A stretch of 64,000 nucleotides of DNA from 0-14-0-20-45-22 sp041645495 (lineage in GTDB: Bacteria > Fidelibacterota > UBA2242), in NCBI GenBank assembly GCA_041645495.1, contig JBAZPZ010000002.1:14974-78973 (forward strand). The letters run 5' to 3'. The notes under the pieces were generated by a model. That model worked only from the letters and a program-made list of their open reading frames with translations, was not told the origin of the DNA and searched no databases. A program made the translations under genes and the position numbers. Shown in pieces: positions 25,636 through 34,365 of this stretch. Position 1 is the stretch's first letter, and each line of letters begins with the position of its first letter.

Positions 25636-26026
25636 TCTCGTTGCAGTTTGGGCAAACCATATAAACGGTCCGTTCGCCGAAAAACCGAAGATTGGTCACG
25701 CGGTAACGCGCCGTGCCGGACATATTCGGACGTTGCGTAACAACGATGCTTCTTTCACGGCTTTTCCCGGATTCCAGCGGCACGTCATGAACGCTGACGA
25801 CCGACAGACTTTTCTTGTCGATAGTTTTTCCGTTATTGTCCAGGATGTCGATCACACCGCTGATCTCGCCGATCGATTTTTGGGAGATGTTTTCGATCTC
25901 GATGGTAATCCGAAGGAGATCGTTATCGAGCTGCGCAACGACGACATCGTTGATCTGGATCGCCTGCTGGGCGAACGCAGTCGTCAAGAGAATCCCGAGA
26001 ACGAATAAGAATTTCATTTTTTTCAT
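25619..26026 (-). CDS. small exported protein with an FxLYD-like beta domain
   Basis: Starting at ATG 26026 (second of two adjacent ATGs, GAGGT upstream on the minus strand) the product is about 135 residues with signal peptide MKKMKFLFVLGILLTTAFAQ. The mature part (ITIEIENISQKSIGEISGVIDILDNNGKTI) resembles the FxLYD/Ig-like domains found in small periplasmic proteins. It ends YMVCPNCNEIIPTE, a CxxC pair that could bind metal. A longer frame starting at 26110 would bury the signal peptide and is less likely. Function unknown. Confidence 0.7.
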   Translation of the reverse strand: MKKMKFLFVLGILLTTAFAQQAIQINDVVVAQLDNDLLRITIEIENISQKSIGEISGVIDILDNNGKTIDKKSLSVVSVHDVPLESGKSRERSIVVTQRPNMSGTARYRVTNLRFFGERTVYMVCPNCNEIIPTE

Positions 26027-26203
26027 CATGACCTCACAGTCTGGAACCAATTTAGACGATTCTTTGGATATAGTCAAGGAACGGTTGACAATTGGCTGAA
26101 AATCCGGCATGTGAAGATCATTCAGGAAGTGCGCGCCGACGTAGTTCTTGATTGATTACCGGTTGTTTAATAACTTCACGGCGTGCAGGAGAAGCGAAAA
26201 CCA

Positions 26204-27712
26204 ATGAAAAAAAACAGGATGCTGGAGAAGATCGCCCGTTTCTTGCATCACCGGACAAAAATCACTTTATCCGCCGCCGAAATGAGCCGGATTCAGGCGG
26301 CGCGTCAGGTCGTTCTGGAAAAAATCCGAGATGGAAAAACCGTTTATGGGATCAACACGGGATTCGGAAACCTCGCTCAGGTCAATATTCCCGCGGACGA
26401 ATTGGAACAACTACAGATCAACCTGCTTCGCAGTCATGCCTGCGGCGTCGGGAATCCGATCGATCCCGAGATTGTGGCGCTGATGATGTTTCTGAAAATC
26501 AAAAGCCTTGCCGCGGGATTTTCCGGTTGCTCGCCGGACGTGGTCGAAAAATTGGCGGAACTTTTAAATAAAAATATTCTGCCGATCGTTCCGGCGCGCG
26601 GTTCAGTCGGTGCAAGCGGCGATTTGGCGCCGTTGGCGCATCTTTGTCTGCCGCTGATCGGCGAGGGCGAGGTTTTATATCAAGGACAGAAACGAAACGC
26701 AGAGGAATTGATCGTGCAAGGCGTGTATCGACCGGTTCGGTTGGGACCGAAAGACGGCCTCTCTCTGATCAACGGAACGCAGTATTCGACGGCGCTATTG
26801 ACGGTTGCACTTCTGCGGGCGAGTGACATCATTCTGCTGTCCGAACTCGCGATGGCGATGAGCGTCGAGGCGACGCTGGCTACCGACGTCCCGTTTCGGC
26901 AACAAATCCATGAAATCCGCCGGCAGAATGGCGAACAGGAAGTTGCCCGCCATATCCGGAATTTTTTACAGGACAGCGAGATCGTCCGGTCGCATAAAGA
27001 TTGCATCAAAGTGCAGGATCCGTACAGTTTTCGGTGCGCGCCACAGGTGATCGGCGTAGTCCGGGACGCGCTCCAATTCGTGGAAAATATTGTGGAGAAC
27101 GAACTCTCTGCTGTGACGGACAATCCGCTCGTTTTTGCCGAAACCGGCGAAGTGCTCAGCGGCGGAAATTTTCACGCGGAACCGTTGGCAATGGCGGCGG
27201 ATTTTCTCTCTATTGCATTGGCGGAATTGGCGAATATCGCCGAACGGCGGATCGCCAACCTGATCGATCCGGTGATGAGCGGGCTACCGGCGTTTTTGAC
27301 GCAATCGGGCGGCATCAATTCCGGTTTCATGATCGCTCATGTGACGGTTGCGGCTTTGTGCGCCGAGAACCGCACGTTATCGACTCCGGCGTCAGTGGAA
27401 ACGATCCCGACGTCCGCCAATCAAGAAGACCACGTCAGCATGGCGCCCAACGCTTGCCTGAAGCTTCTCCAGATCATCGAAAATTCACGGAAAATCGTCT
27501 GGATCGAATTACTGGCGGCGGCGCAGGGAATGGATTTTCGCAAACCGCTCACGGCCGGCATCGGCACGCGACTGGGACACGCGAAGATAAGATCGATGGT
27601 TAAACACCTCGATGAAGACAGAATTTTTTATCGGGATCTGGAAAAAAGCGAGGCATTGTATTCCGATAGCGCCTTCATTGAATCGATTCACCGGATTTCA
27701 ATTAACAATTGA
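26204..27712 (+). CDS. hutH: histidine ammonia-lyase
   Basis: Deaminates histidine to urocanate, first step of histidine degradation. The MIO-forming triad Ala-Ser-Gly lies at 137-139 in GSVGASGDLAPLAHL; other HAL motifs are YGINTGFGNLAQV, RSHACGVG and QEDHVSMAPNACLKL. About 502 residues, normal. The ATG at 26204 is preferred over GTG 26183 because AGGAG at 26187-26191 lies in front of it. hutU, hutI and hutG are not nearby, so the pathway is either scattered or incomplete. Confidence 0.93.
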   Translation: MKKNRMLEKIARFLHHRTKITLSAAEMSRIQAARQVVLEKIRDGKTVYGINTGFGNLAQVNIPADELEQLQINLLRSHACGVGNPIDPEIVALMMFLKIKSLAAGFSGCSPDVVEKLAELLNKNILPIVPARGSVGASGDLAPLAHLCLPLIGEGEVLYQGQKRNAEELIVQGVYRPVRLGPKDGLSLINGTQYSTALLTVALLRASDIILLSELAMAMSVEATLATDVPFRQQIHEIRRQNGEQEVARHIRNFLQDSEIVRSHKDCIKVQDPYSFRCAPQVIGVVRDALQFVENIVENELSAVTDNPLVFAETGEVLSGGNFHAEPLAMAADFLSIALAELANIAERRIANLIDPVMSGLPAFLTQSGGINSGFMIAHVTVAALCAENRTLSTPASVETIPTSANQEDHVSMAPNACLKLLQIIENSRKIVWIELLAAAQGMDFRKPLTAGIGTRLGHAKIRSMVKHLDEDRIFYRDLEKSEALYSDSAFIESIHRISINN

Positions 27713-27744
27713 CTTTTTGAACTTATTCTGTAACGAGGTTAGTG

Positions 27745-29211
27745 ATGAATTTGAAAAAAATTATTCGAGAAGGATTAACATTCGATGACGTTCTGCTGAT
27801 TCCGGCAGAATCGGATGTCCTTCCCAGACAAGTTAACCTGACGACGTATTTAACCAAGCGGATCGAACTGTGTGTGCCGATCGTCAGCGCCGCGATGGAT
27901 ACGGTCACGGAAGGCGCGATGGCGATCGCTATCGCTCGCGAAGGTGGAATCGGCATCCTGCACAAAAATATGTCGATCGAAGAGCAAGCAGTAGAAGTCG
28001 ATAAAGTCAAACGCTCCGAAAGCGGAATGATCGTCAAGCCAATCACGCTTTCTTCGGATAAGACCATCCGGGAAGCGCTGGAAGTCATGTCGAAATACGC
28101 GATCTCCGGAATTCCGATCGTCGATGATGGTCACCTGATCGGCATCCTGACGAACCGCGATATCCGTTTTGAGACGAATCTCGAACAAAAAATATCGGAA
28201 CGGATGACGAGTAAAAACCTGATCACCGCTCCCGTTGGGACGACGTTGGAAAAAGCGGAGGAGATTCTTCAACAGCACCGGATCGAAAAATTGCTCGTCG
28301 TCGATAAACGGGGCGGTTTAAAAGGATTGATTACCGTTAAGGACATTCTGAAGAAGAAAAAATTCCCGAACGCCGCCAAGGATTCGATCGGTCGTCTTCG
28401 GGTCGGCGCGGCAGTTGGCGTCAGTGGCGATTATTTACAGAGAGCCGAGCGTTTGATCGATGCTCAGGTCGATGTTTTGGTGGTCGATACGTCGCATGGA
28501 CATTCGCGGAATGTGATCGAAACGGTTAGGCAGTTTAAGAAACGGTTTTCCGGCATAGACATCATCGCCGGAAATGTCGCCACAAGCGAAGCGACCAAGG
28601 CATTGATCGATTCCGGCGCAGACGCCGTCAAAGTTGGGATCGGGCCGGGAGCGATTTGCACGACCCGAATCGTCGCAGGCGTCGGGATACCGCAACTTTC
28701 GGCAATCATGGATTGCGCCGAAGAAGCGGCAAAATTTGGGATTCCCATCATCGCCGATGGCGGAATCCGGTACTCCGGCGATATTGCCAAGGCGCTTGCC
28801 GCCGGTGCAAGTACCGTGATGCTCGGTTCGCTTTTGGCGGGCATGGACGAAAGCCCGGGCGAGACGATTCTCTATGAAGGGCGCGTTTACAAGTCTTATC
28901 GGGGTATGGGCTCGATCGCCGCGATGGAAAAAGGAAGCAAAGACCGGTATTTTCAGGAATCAGAGGAAAACAAGAAATTGGTGCCGGAAGGAATCGAAGG
29001 AATTGTGCCGTACAAAGGAGCGCTACACGAAACGGTTCATCAACTGACTGGCGGACTGAAGTCGTCGATGGGTTATTGCGGCGCCCGAACGATTGCTGAT
29101 TTGCAGAAATCTGCAAAATTCATCAAAGTGACGCATGCTTCAATTGAAGAGAGTCATCCTCACGATGTGAAGATCAGCAAGGAGGCTCCAAATTATCGAA
29201 CGTTTGATTAA
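27745..29211 (+). CDS. guaB: inosine-5'-monophosphate dehydrogenase
   Basis: Oxidises IMP to XMP, the committed step to GMP. TIM barrel with two CBS domains inserted (about 93-205). The catalytic loop GPGAICTTRIVAGVG places the active-site cysteine at residue 305; the flap has YRGMGSIAAMEKGSKDRYF. 488 residues from the ATG at 27745, chosen because GAGG lies six bases upstream (GTG at 27742 is possible). It complements purH, which makes IMP. Confidence 0.96.
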   Translation: MNLKKIIREGLTFDDVLLIPAESDVLPRQVNLTTYLTKRIELCVPIVSAAMDTVTEGAMAIAIAREGGIGILHKNMSIEEQAVEVDKVKRSESGMIVKPITLSSDKTIREALEVMSKYAISGIPIVDDGHLIGILTNRDIRFETNLEQKISERMTSKNLITAPVGTTLEKAEEILQQHRIEKLLVVDKRGGLKGLITVKDILKKKKFPNAAKDSIGRLRVGAAVGVSGDYLQRAERLIDAQVDVLVVDTSHGHSRNVIETVRQFKKRFSGIDIIAGNVATSEATKALIDSGADAVKVGIGPGAICTTRIVAGVGIPQLSAIMDCAEEAAKFGIPIIADGGIRYSGDIAKALAAGASTVMLGSLLAGMDESPGETILYEGRVYKSYRGMGSIAAMEKGSKDRYFQESEENKKLVPEGIEGIVPYKGALHETVHQLTGGLKSSMGYCGARTIADLQKSAKFIKVTHASIEESHPHDVKISKEAPNYRTFD

Positions 29212-29253
29212 ATAGAAAAAGTTAGACGAATTGCCGGAATGATGAAAAAATCG

Positions 29254-29508
29254 TCAGGGCAACTTGTTGATAATATCGGCGAGTTTGGACTTTTTGTTCG
29301 CGGCGTTGTTGCGATGAAGAACGCCTTTTCCCATGATCGAATCGATGATGGACACGGTTTCGCGATACAGAGGTTCAGCTTCCGCTTTCGTAGCGGCGGC
29401 CTTTACCTTTTTAATCATGGATTTCATGATCGATTTATAATGTCTGTTGCGCAGTCTGGATTTCTCAGCCTGACGAATTCGTTTTTGTACACTTCTTTTT
29501 TTGCTCAT
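29254..29508 (-). CDS. rpsT: 30S ribosomal protein S20
   Basis: 85-residue, Lys/Arg-rich helical protein that binds 16S rRNA. It begins MSKKRSVQKRIRQAEKSRLR and ends HRNNAANKKSKLADIINKL, the conserved S20 signature. AAAGGAG directly upstream on the minus strand fixes the start at 29508; the frame remains open further upstream but that part is not S20. It is a solitary leftward gene convergent with guaB and divergent from the DUF2953 gene. Confidence 0.95.
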   Translation of the reverse strand: MSKKRSVQKRIRQAEKSRLRNRHYKSIMKSMIKKVKAAATKAEAEPLYRETVSIIDSIMGKGVLHRNNAANKKSKLADIINKLP

Positions 29509-29591
29509 TGAACTCCTTTCAAATATTATCAAAAAGTGAGGAAATTTATTTATAACGATGAAGATTTTCAAATGAAAAAACGGAGAACACG

Positions 29592-30257
29592 GTGATATTT
29601 CTCATGAAACTGCTGGCGACAGTGCTTCTGGCCGTGATTTTTCTCCTGTTTTTGATTTTTCTCACCCGGACGGTCTTTACCGTTCGTCTGGCTATGACTC
29701 CGGAGAAAAAGAAATTTTTTACTCGGATCATGTTTTTCGGCGGGATTATCGGCGTCATGGTTGGGTTTGAAGCGGAAATGTTGGAAATCTTTTTGGTTGT
29801 AGCGAACCGCAGTGTTCGCATTCTCCGGAAATATCCATCGAAAAAGGAAAAACCGGTTACTGCTCGCCAACCGGAAAAACCGAAAGAAAAGCCGAAGAAA
29901 AAACCGCCGCTGTTTACCGTCCGGGAATGGATTTCACTCGGAAAAGAGGTCGTCCGGCGCTTTTTGAAGATACCGGAAGATATGAAAATTGCCGCCGATC
30001 TGGAAATCGGTCTGGACAATCCGGCCGCGACCGGTTATTTGATGGGTGCGTACTATTCACTCAACGAATTACTCCCGTTCGCGCAGAAAATCCGGGTCGA
30101 ACCGTCCTTTATTCAGAAAAAGTTTTTAGGAACAATTGACATAACCGGTTCAATTCGGTTGATTTGCGTTGTAGGAATCGTTATTTTTATTTCCGGAAAA
30201 TTGATCGTTCAAATTTTTAAGATGAGGAGAAAAAGACATGTTGGAAGGAATCGTTGA
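29592..30257 (+). CDS. DUF2953-like membrane protein
   Basis: 221 residues: N-terminal transmembrane segment(s) (about 4-25), a beta-rich stretch, a long Lys/Pro/Glu-rich linker (about 80-107), and a conserved AADLEIGLDNPAATGYLMGAYYSL block (about 134-158) followed by a C-terminal helix. The GxxxPAxTG block is the core of the DUF2953 family. GTG at 29592 has GGAG six bases upstream. The following gerW-like gene overlaps its end by 20 bases; in Bacillus the same pair is ytfI-ytfJ. Function unknown outside spore formers. Confidence 0.75.
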   Translation: MIFLMKLLATVLLAVIFLLFLIFLTRTVFTVRLAMTPEKKKFFTRIMFFGGIIGVMVGFEAEMLEIFLVVANRSVRILRKYPSKKEKPVTARQPEKPKEKPKKKPPLFTVREWISLGKEVVRRFLKIPEDMKIAADLEIGLDNPAATGYLMGAYYSLNELLPFAQKIRVEPSFIQKKFLGTIDITGSIRLICVVGIVIFISGKLIVQIFKMRRKRHVGRNR

Positions 30258-30597
30258 TACACTGCTGAACCGGCTGAAAGACATCGTCGCTTCGGAAACG
30301 GTCGTCGGCAAACCGATTCAGGCCGGAGAAACGACCGTGATTCCCGTTACCAAGATTTCGCTGGGATTCGGCGCGGGAGCTGGTTCGTCGGACAACAAGG
30401 AAAAAGGAAATGCAGGCGGAACGGGCGGCGGAGCGGTTATCGAACCGATTGCGATCATCACCGTCACAAAGGACGAAGTGAAAATTCATCACTTGAAAGA
30501 CAAAGAATCCGGGCTGGAAAAGGTTCTTGAAGCGCTTCCGGATCTGATCGCTAAGTTCACGAAACCGAAAGAAGAGAAGAAGGGAAAAACCGAATAA
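30238..30597 (+). CDS. GerW/YtfJ-family protein
   Basis: 119 residues. MLEGIVDTLLNRLKDIVASETVVGKPI, the G-F-G-x-G-x-G repeat (SLGFGAGAGSSDNKE), GGTGGGAVIEPIAIITV and a lysine-rich tail match the YtfJ/GerW family. In Bacillus it is a sporulation protein needed for germination, but homologues occur in non-sporulating bacteria with unknown roles. It overlaps the DUF2953 gene by 20 bases, so the two products are likely to work together. No sporulation genes are visible in this window. Confidence 0.85.
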   Translation: MLEGIVDTLLNRLKDIVASETVVGKPIQAGETTVIPVTKISLGFGAGAGSSDNKEKGNAGGTGGGAVIEPIAIITVTKDEVKIHHLKDKESGLEKVLEALPDLIAKFTKPKEEKKGKTE

Positions 30598-30675
30598 TCG
30601 GAAAGAGTTGGTGAAAATATTCCTTTTTTATTTTTTTATGACCGACCATTATTTACAGTGTAGGGAGGGTGCTAT

Positions 30676-31353
30676 ATGAACCATTTGTTTTTAAAAAATA
30701 TTCCGATGTTTTCCGAACTCAAGGATGATATTCTCGAGAAGATTATCGAATTGATGCAAAAACGGACGTACCGGAAAAACAACGTAATCTTGATGGAAGA
30801 AGATTCCGGAGACACGTTATTTTTCATGAATAAAGGAAGTGTGAAAATAACCAGACTTAGCGACGATGGAAGAGAAGTCATTCTTTCGATCCTCGGCGAA
30901 GGCGATTTCTTTGGCGAGATGTCGATATTTGACGGCGAAAGCCGGTCGGCGAATGTGATCGCGCTCGAAGATACGGAAGTGTTCATTCTTAAACGCGGCG
31001 ATTTTCTGGATTTGCTGGAAAAACATCCGAAAATCGCCATCGGTTTGCTTCAGGAACTTGCCCGTCGCCTCAGAAAGTCCGATCAGCAAATCGAAGGCCT
31101 TTCGTTGAGCGACGCCGAAAACCGGATCGCGATGAGCATTATCCGTCTTGCGGAAGACCTCGGCGTCATCAAGATGGGGCAGGTCGTTATCGAAAACTTG
31201 CCGTATCAGCAGGACATCGCAAACATGGCCGGTACTTCCCGGGAAACGGTTTCGCGAATGCTCAACCTTCTTCAGAGAAAAGGTTTCATTCAGAAAAAAG
31301 GCCGAAAACTCATTATCACCAACTACGAGGACTTTAAGAAACAATTCAGTTAA
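30676..31353 (+). CDS. Crp/Fnr-family transcription regulator
   Basis: 225 residues: N-terminal cyclic-nucleotide-binding fold (about 10-125, with ILGEGDFFGEMSIFDGESRSANVIALEDTEV-type beta roll), dimer helix, and a C-terminal winged helix with QQDIANMAGTSRETVSRMLNLL as the recognition helix-turn-helix. There is no Fnr-type four-cysteine cluster, so it is not an oxygen-sensing Fnr; the effector may be cAMP or another ligand. AGGGAGGG lies about eight bases before the ATG. Targets are unknown. Confidence 0.92.
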   Translation: MNHLFLKNIPMFSELKDDILEKIIELMQKRTYRKNNVILMEEDSGDTLFFMNKGSVKITRLSDDGREVILSILGEGDFFGEMSIFDGESRSANVIALEDTEVFILKRGDFLDLLEKHPKIAIGLLQELARRLRKSDQQIEGLSLSDAENRIAMSIIRLAEDLGVIKMGQVVIENLPYQQDIANMAGTSRETVSRMLNLLQRKGFIQKKGRKLIITNYEDFKKQFS

Positions 31354-31567
31354 TGGCGGTTTCCGGGTTAGTACATGGAAGTACGATTATCCCGATTTCG
31401 TTTGAGCGATAGGAACGCTTGTCCGAACGGATTTTTGGATAAGCCATGATTTTTAACGTTACGGTATTTATATTTGTGGGCGATTTTGACAGCAAAGCGC
31501 GAGATAAAATGGATCCGGATTGCGTGGAAAACGGGACGGCCGGATCACCTAACAGACTGACAACTTA

Positions 31568-32326
31568 ATGAAACATAACAGCAAAGGTTCGTCCGAAGAC
31601 TCTATCGAGATGGGGTTTTTAGACCATCTCGAAGAACTTCGCTGGCGGCTGATCAAGATTCTAATCGCTGTTGTCATTTTCACGGTTGCCGGATTTTTCC
31701 TTTCCGACTTTTTCCTCGATCTACTGATCGAACCGTCCAAAGAACTGGATATGAAAATTCAGGTTCTGAAAGTTCAGGGTTTGCTGATGCTGAAGTTCTG
31801 GATAGCGTTTGCCATTGGAATCGTCTTTTCGATCCCGGTTCTCGGTTACCAGCTCTGGGCGTTTGTCGCGCCGGGTCTTTACCAGAAAGAAAAACGCTGG
31901 GGCCCGTGGTTAGTCGTCAGCATCACGGTGTTTTTTCTGCTGGGTGCCGCGTTTGCCTACATGGTGCTGGTTCCGTTCGCGCTGAAATTTCTCATCGGAG
32001 TCGGTGTGCCGGACGTTCAAAAGAACATTTCTATCGAGTTTTACGCAAAGTTCGTGGCGCAGTTGATTATCGGGACAGGACTGATTTTTCAGATGCCGGT
32101 GTTGTCCTATGTCCTGACTAAAATGGGACTTGTATCGCCGCGATTTTTACGCAGGTCGTGGCGCTATGCATTTATGATCATTCTCATTTTGGCGGCGCTG
32201 ATCACGCCGCCCGATCCGTTCAGCATGATGATCATGACCATTCCGTTGGTATTTCTGTACGAACTGAGCATCATCGTTTCCCGATTTGCGCTCCGTTCGT
32301 CGGAGAAAACGGAGGCGATGGCCTAA
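31568..32326 (+). CDS. tatC: Sec-independent protein translocase TatC
   Basis: 252 residues, six transmembrane helices, the integral Tat component that recognises twin-arginine signals. Conserved features: MGFLDHLEELRWRLIK at the N-terminus (HLxELR), FAYMVLVPFALKFL, and ALITPPDPFSMMIMTIPLVFLYELSI. No tatA/tatB lies beside it, so the partner is elsewhere. The start codon overlaps the stop of a possible 40-codon frame (TAATG). No clear ribosome site is visible before ATG 31568. One possible substrate in the window is the 63-residue protein at 1299. Upstream 31354-31567 holds no recognised gene. Confidence 0.95.
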   Translation: MKHNSKGSSEDSIEMGFLDHLEELRWRLIKILIAVVIFTVAGFFLSDFFLDLLIEPSKELDMKIQVLKVQGLLMLKFWIAFAIGIVFSIPVLGYQLWAFVAPGLYQKEKRWGPWLVVSITVFFLLGAAFAYMVLVPFALKFLIGVGVPDVQKNISIEFYAKFVAQLIIGTGLIFQMPVLSYVLTKMGLVSPRFLRRSWRYAFMIILILAALITPPDPFSMMIMTIPLVFLYELSIIVSRFALRSSEKTEAMA

Positions 32327-32347
32327 AGTCGCAAAGGAATCGAACGG

Positions 32348-33328
32348 ATGACAAAACTGACCTTAAAACCATTGCTCAAGCCGATCGAGACAGAAATGCG
32401 TCAGTTTGCCGTCGAGTTCGAGTCGGCATTGCGGTCGGACGTCAATTTAATCGAACAAATGGCGCGTTACCTGATCGGCCAGCACAGTAAGCGGATACGA
32501 CCTGCGCTGTTACTTTTGTCGGCCAAACTTTGCGGCGAACCGAACCGGATTTCCGGCATTTCGGCGAGCATCGTTGAAATTCTGCACACAGCGACGTTGG
32601 TGCATGACGATATTGTCGATGATTCCAGCACTCGTCGCGGAGAGCCGACCGTGAACGCCATCTGGAATAACAAAGTATCGGTGCTTTTCGGCGATTATCT
32701 GTTCAGCAAATCGCTGAGAAACATGTTGAGTCTGCGGAATTTCGAAGCGCTCGAACTACTGAGTGAAACTTCGGAACTGCTCAGTTCGGGTGAGATTTAC
32801 CAAATCGAAAAAAGCCTGACGAACGGTATGGACGAGGCTTCTTATTATCGCATGATCTGGGCGAAAACCGCCTGCCTGTTTGCCACATCCTGTAAGATCG
32901 GCGCCATTTCGGTGAACGCGACAGACGAACAGGCGGCGCATCTTTTCGAGTACGGTAAAAACCTCGGCATGGCATTTCAGATCAAAGATGATCTCTTCGA
33001 CTTTTCGGGCGAGGAGCGGCGGATCGGAAAACCGGTGGACAGAGACATCAAAGCCAATTTGATCACGCTTCCTCTGATCTACACGCTAAAAAACCTGCCG
33101 GAACCGGAAAGAACGGTACTCCGGAAAAATCTGCGAGAGAATCCTTCCGGGGACGAAATCCGGAATGTCCGGGCAATCGTCCGGCAAAACGGCGGTCTGA
33201 AATTCACTCAGGAGAAAATGCACGAATATTCCGCTTCCGCCCGGGCGGCGCTGGATATTTTCCCCGAATCCGACGTAAAAGGATCGCTTATCGGAATGGT
33301 CGAGTTTAACGAACGAAGGAAGAATTGA
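32348..33328 (+). CDS. trans-isoprenyl diphosphate synthase (polyprenyl synthetase)
   Basis: 326 residues, all-helical prenyltransferase that extends allylic diphosphates with IPP. First aspartate-rich motif HDDIVDDSSTRRGEPT near residues 89-104 and second motif KDDLFDFSGEERRIGKP near 212-228. Similar to IspB/HepT long-chain synthases; chain length (geranylgeranyl versus octaprenyl and so on) cannot be fixed by eye. A quinone side chain or lipid carrier precursor is the likely product. The stop overlaps the TTG start of the following GT9 gene. Confidence 0.92.
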   Translation: MTKLTLKPLLKPIETEMRQFAVEFESALRSDVNLIEQMARYLIGQHSKRIRPALLLLSAKLCGEPNRISGISASIVEILHTATLVHDDIVDDSSTRRGEPTVNAIWNNKVSVLFGDYLFSKSLRNMLSLRNFEALELLSETSELLSSGEIYQIEKSLTNGMDEASYYRMIWAKTACLFATSCKIGAISVNATDEQAAHLFEYGKNLGMAFQIKDDLFDFSGEERRIGKPVDRDIKANLITLPLIYTLKNLPEPERTVLRKNLRENPSGDEIRNVRAIVRQNGGLKFTQEKMHEYSASARAALDIFPESDVKGSLIGMVEFNERRKN

Positions 33329-34365
33329 AGTTACGGGACGACCCAAAGAAAATCCTAATCATTCGCCTTTCATCTTTGGGCGACATCGTCGTATTGACAT
33401 CGATTTTCAGACGTCTCCGGGAACGTTTTCCATCTGCGCAGATCGATTTTGTCGTGAAAAAAGAGTTCAAGAGTCTTGCGGTCGGCAACTCCTTTCTCAG
33501 CAACGTGATCGCTTATCAGGCGCAGGCCAGTCTGAAAGGCTGGTTGATACTCTGCCGGTATTTTCGGGAGCAAAAATATGATCTGTTCATCGATATGCAC
33601 AACAATCTGCGCTCGAAAATTCTGGGCTTTTACCTGCGAAAAACGTTGCGACTTCGGTTTCATAAACCGCGGCTTCGCCGATTTCTTCTTTTTTATTGCT
33701 GGATCAATCTGTTTCCGCGCTCGTTCCGACTGATGGACGAGTATTTCAAGACATTGGCGCCGCTGAAAATCAAACCCGACGACGCAAGACCGGAAATCTT
33801 ACTGCCACAAACAGTCCGGAAACAGGCATGGGATATTTTGAGCCGAAACGCCATCTGCAAACCGTTCGTTGTCATCCTGCCGATTGCGGCTTGGAAAAAC
33901 AAACGGTATCCATTGCCGAAAATGGAAGAGGTCGCCCGGCGGATCAACGAAGAATTGCAGATGTCCGTCGTTTATCTCGGTTCGGAAAACGATACGTATC
34001 TGGACGAACTCCAGAACCTGCCGGCCGGGAAAATCGTGCGGATCACCGGGCAGTCCAACCTCGAGGAATCCATCGCGATTCTTCAGGAAAGCGCCTTGGT
34101 CATCGGAAACGATACCGGCCTGACTTATGCGGCGGAGGCGGTCGGCGTGCCGGTGGTGTTGATTTTAGGACCGACTTCGCACGAAACGGGCGCCGGACAC
34201 TACGACTCGAAGAGCATTTCGATTCAAAAGCAGTTGTTTTGCAGGCCTTGTTCTCAAAAAGGCGACCGGATATGCTACCGAAAACATCGGTATTGCATGG
34301 AAACCATAACGAGCGATGAAATTCTGTCCGCCGCCCGGCAAATTCTTACAGGAGAAAAAAAGTGA
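33325..34365 (+). CDS. glycosyltransferase family 9 (heptosyltransferase type)
   Basis: 346 residues. It opens with the GT9 motif KILIIRLSSLGDIVVLTSIFRRLRERFP and ends with the nucleotide-sugar site IGNDTGLTYAAEAVGVPVVLILGPTS. These enzymes transfer heptose to Kdo-lipid A or a nearby core sugar at the inner membrane; the next gene, waaA, makes the Kdo acceptor, supporting an LPS-core role. TTG start at 33325 overlaps the preceding TGA, with GGAAG just upstream. Which heptose position it uses cannot be stated. Confidence 0.9.
   Translation: MKLRDDPKKILIIRLSSLGDIVVLTSIFRRLRERFPSAQIDFVVKKEFKSLAVGNSFLSNVIAYQAQASLKGWLILCRYFREQKYDLFIDMHNNLRSKILGFYLRKTLRLRFHKPRLRRFLLFYCWINLFPRSFRLMDEYFKTLAPLKIKPDDARPEILLPQTVRKQAWDILSRNAICKPFVVILPIAAWKNKRYPLPKMEEVARRINEELQMSVVYLGSENDTYLDELQNLPAGKIVRITGQSNLEESIAILQESALVIGNDTGLTYAAEAVGVPVVLILGPTSHETGAGHYDSKSISIQKQLFCRPCSQKGDRICYRKHRYCMETITSDEILSAARQILTGEKK

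Noticed and set aside
31487..31510. TTGACA followed by TAAAAT upstream of tatC
   Set aside because: The two boxes are separated by only 13 bases, too close for a sigma-70 promoter.
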